Source: Equibacterium sp963662035 | GTDB lineage: Bacteria; Bacteroidota; Bacteroidia; Bacteroidales; UBA932 | Length of the DNA stretch: 64,000 nt | Assembly: GCA_963662035.1 (NCBI GenBank) | Contig: CAVLDO010000007.1 | Coordinates: 22,345-86,344, forward strand | Reading direction: 5' to 3' | Shown here: piece after piece, positions 36,601 through 43,868 of the stretch | How positions within the stretch are numbered: the stretch's first letter is position 1 | Layout of the letters: each line of letters starts with the position of its first letter | Made by a program: the position numbers and the translations under genes | The notes under the pieces: model-generated | Seen by the model: only the letters and a program-made list of their open reading frames with translations | Told to the model about the DNA's origin: nothing | Database searches by the model: none

Positions 36601-36752
36601 GCGCCCAGTTGGTGCGCGGCGCCGCTCTGGACGAGGAGACGCTTGACCGCGAGCTGCAGTATGCCTCTTATCTGGCAAATCTCTTCCGCTCCAGAGGGTA
36701 TCAAGATGAGTATGACTACATAAACAACGGCATCAAGGCGCTCCTGAATTGA
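33642..36752 (+). CDS. DUF2723 integral membrane protein (putative glycosyltransferase)
   Basis: 1036 residues. The N-terminal half has about ten membrane segments. The first periplasmic loop carries EPTVSFWDCGEFIASSYKLE and VGHPPGNPTFQLIARLF, the signature of DUF2723. The acidic pair in that loop resembles the catalytic loop of GT-C glycosyltransferases, and the human DUF2723 protein TMEM260 is an O-mannosyltransferase. A bacterial role in protein glycosylation is therefore an inference. The C-terminal 350 residues form a soluble, probably periplasmic domain with TPR-like helices. uvrC follows with overlapping stop and start. Confidence 0.8.
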   Translation: MEKKLFNRIRNIVAVVVLAAASVVYLSTIEPTVSFWDCGEFIASSYKLEVGHPPGNPTFQLIARLFTIFTDSSHAAAAVNCCSAMCSAFTIFFLFLTIVHFGLRILHERGRQLTLGSALAVLGAGVAGAMAYCFSDTFWFSAVEGEVYAMSSLATAIVFWAILKWEENFGEPYNDRWIVFIALMLGLSIGIHLLSLLVIPAIVFIWYFRTREGEQVSFWKGVLLLGISAVLLAVILYGIVPLVPKFIAFVDRICVNSLGAPFNLGAAIFTLLLFAACFAALYLLRRAGKALAHTVTLCVTCILIGYSIFAMVVIRANANTPTNEYSPDNLYTLVRYINREQYGSKPLIYGESYMSVYDIKEGEYWTTLDGRYYKTEKPLSAEYPAGAKMLFPRMWSTQSSSHEQFYEAYTGGDYRENVVTHANGTKEINRMPRMADNLRYFFDYQLNYMYFRYFFWNFVGRQNDLHGQVPGDLTSGNWESGIGFIDKARLGDQSLAPDYLAHNKGKNHYYFLPLLLGLLGLFYQIKHDGKGSWITFLLFFLTGIAIILYLNQPPYQPRERDYAYAGSFYVFAIWIGLGVMWLKDFADRLLGKGIPRENGELLSEGKSVCTASAASALALAVAILMGCQNWDDHDRSGRRTALEVASNYLNSCGQNAILITHGDNDTFPLWYAQEVEGIRTDVRIMNTSLLGMDWYIDQMKCRSNASAPLPITLPRKDYLYGTNDFVRVQDVLQRPATAREVMEVFTNPKYRIPGSSIGRIVTRTINVPVNKENALRYGLVKPCDAGKMVDTLTLTIPGGATTISKTDLILLDLLANYNWDRPIYFVSQMGDCTFEIAKWLQFDGYAYQLTPIVCPQAPEPKQMDVDKMYELVMNGYRFESAADTTINFDYFNLYAYSSVTPVRDIFNQVALKLMNDGRNEDAEKVLDRCYEMTPVKNIPLDVSILRGGNEYEVMTSIDLYLQLDCVEKAKNLSHAYMEEALKSMLYSAQLVRGAALDEETLDRELQYASYLANLFRSRGYQDEYDYINNGIKALLN

Positions 36753-38545
36753 ATGTAAGGGAAAAAGTGAGTCTGCTGCCCCATTCCCCCGGGGTTTACC
36801 GCTTTCTTGACGCAGGCGGCACGGTGATTTATGTGGGCAAGGCCAAGGACTTGCACCGCCGCGTGTCGCAGTATTTCCGCCCTCCCGAGAGTCTGGACCG
36901 CAAGACACGGGCAATGGTGGGCAAAATTGCCGATATGATGTTTGCGGTGGTGGAGACCGAGCAGGACGCCCTGCTGCTGGAGAACAATCTGATAAAGAAA
37001 CTCCAGCCGCGCTACAACATTCTGCTCAAGGACAGCAAGACCTACCCCTGGATTTGCATCCGCAACGAGCCATTCCCCAGGGTGATGCTCACCCGGAGAA
37101 TGGTGCGCGCATCGGGCAGATACTTCGGCCCCTACAGCTCCGCCGGCTATGCCCACGCGCTGCTGGAGCTTGTAGCGAGCCTCTATCCGCTGCGGAGTTG
37201 CAAGCTGGCCCTGAGCGAAGAGGCCGTCTCAAAAGGCAAGTTCAAGGTGTGCCTCAACGCCCATCTGGGCCGCTGCTGCGCCCCCTGCACCGGAGAAATA
37301 TCCAAGGCGGACTATGATGCGATGATTGCGGCCGTGGAGACCCTGCTCTCGGGCGGGGCGCGGGAGCTGATCCGCGACTGGAGGGGCAGGATGCAGCAGG
37401 CCGCCGCCGAGCTGCGCTTTGAAGACGCCCAGCAATACAAAGACCGTCTGGACATACTGGAAAAGCACTGTTCCCGCTCTCCCATAGTGAACCGCACGAT
37501 GCACGACACCGACGTATTTTCTATTGTGAGCGAGGGCGAGGACCACTTCTGCAACTTTATGCGCATTCGCAAGGGGTGCGTGGTGCAGTCATTCAATATG
37601 GAGCTTGAGGCGCGCATCGAGGAGCCGCAAGAGGCGGTTCTGGCCACATTTATGGCCGAGATGATATCCAAGTTCGGCCCCCTCTCCAAGGAGGTGCTGG
37701 TGCCCGTTATTCCCAATCAGGAGTTTGAGGGGGTCACTCTCACCGTGCCGCAGAAGGGGGACAATCTGGAGCTGCTGAGGCTCAGCACCAAGAATGCCGG
37801 CGCTCTCAAGGCGGAGAAGTTCCGCCACGAAGAGAAGGTCAACCCCGACGAATACAATATGATGGTGATGCAGGCGCTGCAGCGCGACCTCGGGATGAAG
37901 GATCTGCCGCGCCACATAGAGTGCTTCGACAACTCCAATATCCAGGGGACGAACCCCGTGGCTTCCTGCGTGGTGTTCCGCGAATGCCGTCCCAGCAAGA
38001 AGGACTACCGCCACTTCAAGATAAAGACGGTGGTGGGGGCCGACGACTTTGCTACTATGAAGGAGGTGGTGAACCGCCGCTACTCCCGGCTGCTGGCCGA
38101 GGAGCAGGAGCTGCCGCAGCTGATAGTGATAGACGGAGGCAAGGGGCAGCTGCACTCGGCTATGGAGGCTCTCTGCGAACTGGGCATCGACACCCGCCTC
38201 ACGGTGGTGGGCCTGGCCAAGCGACTGGAGGAGATAATCCGCCCCGGCGACCCCTACCCCCTGTTCTTAGACAAGAATTCCACCTCGCTCAAGGTGCTGA
38301 TGCACATCCGCGACGAGGCGCACCGCTTTGGCATAACCTTCCACCGCAACCTGCGCTCCAAGGGGTTCGCCACCACGCAGCTGGCAGAAATCCCCGGCGT
38401 GGGAGATGTCACCTGCACCAGGCTGCTCTCGCACTTCAAGAGCGTAAAGCGGGTGAGAGAAGCCTCCCTGCAGGAGCTGGAGAGCGTAGTGGGCGGCAAA
38501 ATGGCCGGCCGGGTTTTTAATTATTTCAGAGATGAGACTATTTAA
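36749..38545 (+). CDS. uvrC: UvrABC excinuclease subunit C
   Basis: 598 residues. UvrC makes both incisions in nucleotide-excision repair. The N-terminal GIY-YIG nuclease is seen in GVYRFLDAGGTVIYVGKAKD; a UVR motif (AAAELRFEDAQQYKDRLDIL) follows, then the RNase H-like second nuclease (IECFDNSNIQGTNPVASCVV and LIVIDGGKGQL), and a C-terminal helix-hairpin-helix pair. The start is a TTG at 36749 that overlaps the upstream stop; no ATG is available in frame near the GIY motif. Length is typical. Confidence 0.94.
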   Translation: MNVREKVSLLPHSPGVYRFLDAGGTVIYVGKAKDLHRRVSQYFRPPESLDRKTRAMVGKIADMMFAVVETEQDALLLENNLIKKLQPRYNILLKDSKTYPWICIRNEPFPRVMLTRRMVRASGRYFGPYSSAGYAHALLELVASLYPLRSCKLALSEEAVSKGKFKVCLNAHLGRCCAPCTGEISKADYDAMIAAVETLLSGGARELIRDWRGRMQQAAAELRFEDAQQYKDRLDILEKHCSRSPIVNRTMHDTDVFSIVSEGEDHFCNFMRIRKGCVVQSFNMELEARIEEPQEAVLATFMAEMISKFGPLSKEVLVPVIPNQEFEGVTLTVPQKGDNLELLRLSTKNAGALKAEKFRHEEKVNPDEYNMMVMQALQRDLGMKDLPRHIECFDNSNIQGTNPVASCVVFRECRPSKKDYRHFKIKTVVGADDFATMKEVVNRRYSRLLAEEQELPQLIVIDGGKGQLHSAMEALCELGIDTRLTVVGLAKRLEEIIRPGDPYPLFLDKNSTSLKVLMHIRDEAHRFGITFHRNLRSKGFATTQLAEIPGVGDVTCTRLLSHFKSVKRVREASLQELESVVGGKMAGRVFNYFRDETI

Positions 38546-41450
38546 GATAATACTTTCCCTGGCGCTGCTGCTATGCTGCTGCTATGTGGCCTCAGCCCAG
38601 TATTATACGCTGGGCAGCGACCCTTCTTCCATCAAGTGGCGCACCATCAAGGGGAAGAACTTCGATGTGATTTACCCCGCCGGTATGGACTCCCTGGCGC
38701 GCGAATATCTCTACAACTTTGCCCTGGCGAGGGTCCGCACGCAGGTGGCGCTGGGCATAGAAGGGGCCAAGGTGCCGCTGGTGCTGCACGCATACAACCT
38801 CAACAGCAACGCCACTGCGGCCTGGGCCCCACGCAGGATAGACATCTACACCACCCCGCCTTTTTGCAGCGGCTACGCCGACGATTGGATTCACCAGCTG
38901 GCGCTGCACGAGGGGAGGCACGTGGGGCAGATGACCCACTTCTCCACCGGCACCTTCAAGGTGTTCAATATTCTGCTGGGAGAGCAGGCGGTGGGCATCG
39001 GAATGGGTTTTTACCCCGCCGGATGGGAGCTCGAAGGGGATGCGGTGCACTCCGAGACCGACTTCTCAAGGGCGGGGCGCGGCCGCGACGCCAACTTTCT
39101 GATGCACTTCCGCGCAATGGCCGCAGCGGGGGTCGAGCCCAACTACGATGCCTACCGCTTCGGCTCGTTCTACAACTACATCCCCAGCAAATATGCCTTC
39201 GGCTATCTCACCGAGACCTTTATGCGGGACAACTCCGACTACACGGTGATTGGGGACATCTATCACGACTTTACCCGCTACTGGTATGACCCAAGCATAA
39301 TAAACAAGGCGTTCCAGCATTATACGGGCCATACGCGGCGCAAGAACTATCAGGGCGCGATATCCCTCTTCAACGCCGTGTGGGCTAAGGAATATAGGCA
39401 GAGGGAGCCCTACACCGCCTTCACACGTCTGCTGACGGAGGGCAAGAAGGATAACTACACCACCTACAGCTCTCCGCTGCAGACCTCGGACGGCAGCGTG
39501 GTGGCGGTAAAGGCGGGCCTGCGGCACATCAGCCAGCTGGTGCGCATAGATACGCTGGGCAGAGAGCATTATGTGCGCCCCTTTGCCGCAGAGAGCCTCA
39601 CCAGCCCCATCGTGACCCCCGACGGCCACACCCTGGTGTGGAGCGAGATAGTGGCGCATCCCCGCTGGGAGCTGCAGAACTACTCTGTGCTGCGCTCCTA
39701 CGACCTGTCCACCGGCAAGACGCGCGATCTGACACGCCGCACCCGCTACTTCAACCCCTCCTATTCTCCCGACGGGCGCACGGTGGCGGTGACTGAATAC
39801 CCGGTGCAGGGTTCTTCCCGCGTGGTGCTGCTCTCGGCACAGACGCTGCAGATAGAGGCGCAGATTCCCGCCCCCTGCGGCGGGCAGATACACAGCACCG
39901 CCTTTCTGGACGGCCGGCTCTATGCCGACGCCATTGTGGGCGATGGTCTCTGGGGGCTCTATTCCCGCAGCGCAGATGACCCTCTCGCCCCCTGGGAGAC
40001 GGAGATCGAGCCCCAGAGCCGCACCATACTTCGCCTGAGGGCGGCGGAAAACCGCCTGCTCTTCGAGAGCGATGTGGACGGCATCACCAACATCTATGCA
40101 TACGATGCCTCGCGCAAAACGCTGCAGAGGCTCACCAACGCCCGTCACGGCGCGTTTTACCCCAGTCTGACATCGGACGGCACACTTTACTGGTCTGACT
40201 ACGATGTGACCGGATACACCCCCGTAAAGACTTACAGGGGCGATCTGCTCTGGGAGGACACATCTATGGAGCATCCGTACGTCTATCAGGAGGCGGAACG
40301 CCTCGCCGCGCGCAGCGACAGCGCCGCCCCCGCCCTCTCGGCCGCAGAGCAGGCCGCCCTGCGCGCAACGATAGACTCCCTGCCCGAAAGGCGCTACAGC
40401 AAGCTCACACACCTTGTCAACATCCACTCCTGGGCCCCCTTATATGCCAGCATCAACCGCATAATGGACCTGAGCTACGACTACTACTATCAGCTTGCGG
40501 CTCCCGGCGTCACCCTTCTCTCGCAGAACACGCTGGGCACTGCGGTGACCGTTGCGGGAGTCTCCCGCTACAACGGGATCACGGCGGGCCACCTGAACTT
40601 CAACTACAGCGGCCTCTGGCCCATATTCGAGATAAACGCCGACTACAACGAGCGCTACCGGCGCGATGTAACTTGCGACAGCGCCGGAGGTGCCATCGAC
40701 ACCCTTTTGGTGAAAAAGCCGTCGCTGGAGCTCTCGCTGAGCACCTACACCACCGTCAACCTGGGCCGCGGCGGAGTGCTCAGCGCCATCGTCCCCCAGA
40801 TCGAGGTCGACTGGAGTAACGACCGCTACAGCAGCGACGACGGGAGGTGGCGCTATGCCAACGATATCCGGATAGGGTTGAGGTATTACAGGATGCTGCC
40901 GGTGCCTAAGGCGGCCAGAATGCCCCGCATGGGCTTTGGCGCAGAGGCAAAGGCGGCCTGGCAGATAGGGGGCGCCGGTGCGGAGAACAGACTGCTCTAC
41001 GGCTACACATACGGATACCTGCCCGGCTTTACTTTGGATCAGGGTTTCAGGCTGACCCTGATGGGTCAGACGCGCCTGGACGGCCTCTATGGCGGCGTTC
41101 TGGTGAACAATCTGGCCACCGTGCCGCGCGGCTACAGCAATATGCCCCTGGGGGATTATCTCAAGGCCACGGCCGACTACGCGATTCCCATCGTCCTCAA
41201 CGACTTCAGGCCGGTGTCACTGCTCTACCTGAAGCGGGTGAACATCACTCCTTTTGCCGATGCGGCGGTGAACCGGACTGCGCAGCAGAGTCTGCAGCGG
41301 ATGCTGAGCTATGGCTCGGCCGTCACCGTGCAGGGGTACATTTTCCGCATCGGAGTGCAGCTGGAGGTAGGGGCGCAGCTCTCCCGCCGGATGGACCCGG
41401 ACGGCAGGTGGCGCACCCGCCTGGACTTTATTTCCGGCGTCAATCTGTAG
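38532..41450 (+). CDS. Predicted secreted metallopeptidase/propeller/barrel protein
   Basis: 972 residues with a signal peptide (residues 1 to about 22). Three parts can be seen. Residues about 30-280 are peptidase-MA-like with a zinc motif HEGRH at 126-130 and a possible third ligand Glu168 in WELEGDAVHSET, a gluzincin arrangement. Residues about 300-600 have PD40/TolB-like propeller repeats (for example NPSYSPDGRTVAVTEY, FYPSLTSDGTLYWSDY). From about 640 to the end, aromatic-rich alternating segments look like an outer-membrane barrel. Together these suggest a surface- or periplasm-facing outer-membrane peptidase; function and substrate are not known. It overlaps uvrC by 14 bp. Confidence 0.7.
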   Translation: MRLFKIILSLALLLCCCYVASAQYYTLGSDPSSIKWRTIKGKNFDVIYPAGMDSLAREYLYNFALARVRTQVALGIEGAKVPLVLHAYNLNSNATAAWAPRRIDIYTTPPFCSGYADDWIHQLALHEGRHVGQMTHFSTGTFKVFNILLGEQAVGIGMGFYPAGWELEGDAVHSETDFSRAGRGRDANFLMHFRAMAAAGVEPNYDAYRFGSFYNYIPSKYAFGYLTETFMRDNSDYTVIGDIYHDFTRYWYDPSIINKAFQHYTGHTRRKNYQGAISLFNAVWAKEYRQREPYTAFTRLLTEGKKDNYTTYSSPLQTSDGSVVAVKAGLRHISQLVRIDTLGREHYVRPFAAESLTSPIVTPDGHTLVWSEIVAHPRWELQNYSVLRSYDLSTGKTRDLTRRTRYFNPSYSPDGRTVAVTEYPVQGSSRVVLLSAQTLQIEAQIPAPCGGQIHSTAFLDGRLYADAIVGDGLWGLYSRSADDPLAPWETEIEPQSRTILRLRAAENRLLFESDVDGITNIYAYDASRKTLQRLTNARHGAFYPSLTSDGTLYWSDYDVTGYTPVKTYRGDLLWEDTSMEHPYVYQEAERLAARSDSAAPALSAAEQAALRATIDSLPERRYSKLTHLVNIHSWAPLYASINRIMDLSYDYYYQLAAPGVTLLSQNTLGTAVTVAGVSRYNGITAGHLNFNYSGLWPIFEINADYNERYRRDVTCDSAGGAIDTLLVKKPSLELSLSTYTTVNLGRGGVLSAIVPQIEVDWSNDRYSSDDGRWRYANDIRIGLRYYRMLPVPKAARMPRMGFGAEAKAAWQIGGAGAENRLLYGYTYGYLPGFTLDQGFRLTLMGQTRLDGLYGGVLVNNLATVPRGYSNMPLGDYLKATADYAIPIVLNDFRPVSLLYLKRVNITPFADAAVNRTAQQSLQRMLSYGSAVTVQGYIFRIGVQLEVGAQLSRRMDPDGRWRTRLDFISGVNL

Positions 41451-42435
41451 CCTGTGAGAGGAAAATCATCTGCATATACTGCAGCAGATATTCGGTGGGG
41501 ACATCCTTGAGCAGAACCCTCTTTTCGCCATCCAACAGATATACAGAGGGGATTGCGCGGATGTTGTAGAGCGGAGTGCCATAGATGGCCTGCAGATGGT
41601 CGTAGGCGCTTATCCAGTTTTTGGGATAACTCTCGGAATATTTGATCCACTCTGAGAGGTCTTCATCGGGGTAGATGTTGGCCACAGCCAGATATTTGCC
41701 CTCTATGAGGGCGTCTATGCCGGGGAACTGCTCCAAGGACTCCATTACCTCGCGGCAGTTGGGGCAGCCGGGGTTGCTGAAAAAGATGATAGTGTATCTG
41801 GCATCGATGCCGTAGAGATGGCCCGTGCGGCCGTTGCGCATCGTGTAGGAGAAGTCATTGGCCTTCTCTCCAAGGCGGTTGAGGCGCAGCAGCGGCAGAG
41901 TGGCATCGGCATCGGCCTTTTCGCTCTCGCTTGAGAGAGGAGACAAGGCTATTTTCTGATACAGGGGGATGCAGAACTCCTCGTTGCGGTAGGGGGAGTT
42001 GGGGTCGCCCATCACCAGGGCGTAGGCGTCGGTGACCTTTTTCCAGAGGGTCCCCTCCCCCGCCTCAATCTGGGCCTTCTCGGTGCTCTGCAGAAAGGCT
42101 TCGCAGGATTTGAGCGCCTTTTGCGTGGGAACAGTGCGCAGCAGCAGGGCATACTGCCCCAGAATCTCTCGGAACGCCTTCTCTCCAAAGCCCCGCACCA
42201 GCGCGGTGTCACGATCGCCGGGGCGCGCTTCAGAGTAGAAATTGTCCCAGTAGTGGCTCACTATGTAGTCCAATGCCTCCGCCTCGCCGGAAATCATAGC
42301 CGGCACCTGAGGCATCTCAAACCGGTTGTCTGCGGGGTCTGCGGCGCTCTTGTTGCCGCCGCTTCCCTGGCCGCAGGATGTCAGCAGCACGGCTGCCGAG
42401 AGAGCGCAGAGCGCAGTTTTCGCAAATCTTTTCAT
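41440..42435 (-). CDS. Thioredoxin-fold lipoprotein (DUF5106-like)
   Basis: 331 residues with a lipobox LLTSC (Cys21), so it is lipid-anchored in the envelope. The N-terminal half looks like the DUF5106 domain found before thioredoxin domains in Bacteroidetes (EALDYIVSHYWDNF). The C-terminal half is thioredoxin-like with redox motif CPNC in IIFFSNPGCPNCREVMESL and the cis-proline region IRAIPSVYLLDG. It is likely a periplasmic thiol-disulfide reductase. Its 3' end overlaps the convergent peptidase-barrel gene by 11 bp. Confidence 0.85.
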   Translation of the reverse strand: MKRFAKTALCALSAAVLLTSCGQGSGGNKSAADPADNRFEMPQVPAMISGEAEALDYIVSHYWDNFYSEARPGDRDTALVRGFGEKAFREILGQYALLLRTVPTQKALKSCEAFLQSTEKAQIEAGEGTLWKKVTDAYALVMGDPNSPYRNEEFCIPLYQKIALSPLSSESEKADADATLPLLRLNRLGEKANDFSYTMRNGRTGHLYGIDARYTIIFFSNPGCPNCREVMESLEQFPGIDALIEGKYLAVANIYPDEDLSEWIKYSESYPKNWISAYDHLQAIYGTPLYNIRAIPSVYLLDGEKRVLLKDVPTEYLLQYMQMIFLSQATD

Positions 42436-42436
42436 A

Positions 42437-43072
42437 CTAACCGACCACCCAGACCATAACGTGCTTCTCGAATATTATATACCCCAGCTCGAACTCCATC
42501 TCGGTGCCGTCCTTGTGGGTGAATACGGCAGAAATCTCCCCCTCGTCCCTGGGGTTGAACTTCTCTACCTCTATCTGCTCTGCATAATCCACGTCGAGCA
42601 GCGACATTCTCTTGAAAATGGCCTCTTTCGCGCTCCAGATTATAGCCAACTGCTTCTGGCGGTTGTGGTCGCCCAGATCCTCCTTCTCCTCTTCTGAAAG
42701 GGCCTTGCGTTCCACTGCGTCAAAGTTGCGCTCCAGGCTCTCGATGTCAATGCCCAGCGCCTCGTCGCGGTGGGTTATGATGGCCACGAATCGGTTGGAG
42801 TGGGAGATGCTTATCTCCTGCGCCGAATTGTGCAGAAAGGGGCGTCCGTTGTCGTGGTGGCCCAGATACACCTTGTCGTCGAAAATCTCCCCCAGCAGGG
42901 CGCGCACGGCCAGCTTCTCTTTGCGGCGCTCTTCGCTGCGCATCATAGAGAGCTCTTCCAGCTCGTTGTTGGGGATGGAGCACATATCCATAAGCTCCTG
43001 CTCTGTCTCGGTTATCTCCCAGACATAGATTGTGGCTTCGTTTTCCAGTTTCTTTGTGAGGTATAGGGCCAT
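42437..43072 (-). CDS. 4'-phosphopantetheinyl transferase superfamily protein
   Basis: 211 residues of the Sfp-like group. The magnesium and CoA motifs are seen as LGIDIESLERN (G-x-D) and IIWSAKEAIFKRMS (W-x-x-KEA). It moves the phosphopantetheine arm of CoA to a carrier-protein serine, most likely acyl carrier protein or another carrier. Length fits the Sfp type rather than AcpS. The next gene on this strand (the lipoprotein) starts just one base after its stop. Confidence 0.87.
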   Translation of the reverse strand: MALYLTKKLENEATIYVWEITETEQELMDMCSIPNNELEELSMMRSEERRKEKLAVRALLGEIFDDKVYLGHHDNGRPFLHNSAQEISISHSNRFVAIITHRDEALGIDIESLERNFDAVERKALSEEEKEDLGDHNRQKQLAIIWSAKEAIFKRMSLLDVDYAEQIEVEKFNPRDEGEISAVFTHKDGTEMEFELGYIIFEKHVMVWVVG

Positions 43073-43250
43073 ATAAAACGGGTTATGGCCGCACGCTGGC
43101 AGCGGCGGCTGATGATTTGCTGTTTTGTGTGATTGACAACACGCTAACGGGCGTCCGGTGGTAGTACGGGTCTAAACCGCCATCGCCTGCGGGGGATTCA
43201 ATGTTGCAACTCGGAGGCTGTTCCACGTGTCAGTAGTTTAATTGATAATC
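43073..43250. other. Gap before tRNA-Gln, nothing recognised
   Basis: About 180 bases between the phosphopantetheinyl transferase start and the tRNA. No reading frame, -7 box or known RNA could be seen on either strand. Confidence 0.4.
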
Positions 43251-43324
43251 TGGTTGAGATACGAGGATTCGAACCTCGACAGACAGAACCAAAATCTGTA
43301 GTGCTACCATTACACCATATCTCA
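43251..43324 (-). tRNA. tRNA-Gln (TTG)
   Basis: On the minus strand a complete cloverleaf can be drawn: acceptor stem TGAGATA/TATCTCA, D arm, anticodon stem ACAGA/TCTGT with loop TTTTGGT (anticodon TTG at 43290-43292), and T arm CGAGG/CCTCG with loop TTCGAAT. The discriminator A and CCA end are encoded. Anticodon TTG reads CAA/CAG glutamine codons. Confidence 0.95.
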
Positions 43325-43360
43325 ATGCTGCAAGGCGCAAAGTTATAAACAAATTTTTAA

Positions 43361-43792
43361 TTACCGCCTCTCTTTGAAGAACTCTTTCATAAGGGTGGAG
43401 CACTCGTCGGCAAGGATGCCGCACGTGACGGTGGTGCGCGGGTGCAGCAGGCTCGGCGAGAAGAGCGAATAGCCCCTCTTGGGGTCGGCTGCGCCGTAGA
43501 CTATCCGGGGAATCTGCGCCCAGGCCAGAGCGGCGGCACACATCGGACAGGGCTCCACCGTCACATACAGGGTGCAGTCTGCAAGATATTTGCCCCCAAG
43601 GGCGTCGGTGGCCATTGTGATGGCCTGCATCTCGGCGTGCGCCGTGGGGTCGTTGAGAGTCTCGGTGAGGTTGTGGGCGCGGGCGATTATCCTCCCCTTG
43701 CACACCACCACTGCGCCGATGGGGATTTCGTTCATATCACCCGCATTGCGGGCCTCGGCAAGGGCCGCCTGCATATATTGAGTGTCGTCCAT
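43361..43792 (-). CDS. tadA: tRNA-specific adenosine deaminase
   Basis: 143 residues of the zinc-dependent nucleoside deaminase family. HAE at residues 52-54 and PCPMC (Cys82, Cys85) supply the zinc ligands and catalytic Glu. TadA converts A34 to inosine in tRNA-Arg(ACG). The family also contains guanine and cytosine deaminases, but length and the EPCPMCAAALAWAQIPRIVYG segment fit TadA. It is 36 bp from the tRNA-Gln gene. Confidence 0.88.
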   Translation of the reverse strand: MDDTQYMQAALAEARNAGDMNEIPIGAVVVCKGRIIARAHNLTETLNDPTAHAEMQAITMATDALGGKYLADCTLYVTVEPCPMCAAALAWAQIPRIVYGAADPKRGYSLFSPSLLHPRTTVTCGILADECSTLMKEFFKERR

Positions 43793-43810
43793 ATCTTTGG
43801 CAAATATATG

Positions 43811-43846
43811 AAAAAAAGCCGGCTCGGAGGGAGTCGGCTTTTTTCT
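43811..43846 (-). terminator. Terminator after groEL
   Basis: A 12-bp stem (AAAAGCCG/CGGCTTTT plus CTC/GAG and one wobble), loop of five bases, followed on the minus strand by seven T. It also has T on the plus side. It separates groEL from tadA. Confidence 0.8.
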
Positions 43847-43857
43847 ATAAAAATATA
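43842..43857 (+). repeat. AT box variant after groEL
   Basis: TTTCTATAAAAATATA matches the AT box at 15 of 16 positions. It overlaps the right side of the groEL terminator, so part of the match may be due to the terminator tail. Confidence 0.4.
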
Positions 43858-43868
43858 AATCTATAAGA

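Noticed and set aside
43073..43250. Possible small structural RNA beside tRNA-Gln
   Set aside because: I could not draw a structure matching SRP RNA, tmRNA, 6S RNA or RNase P RNA in either direction.
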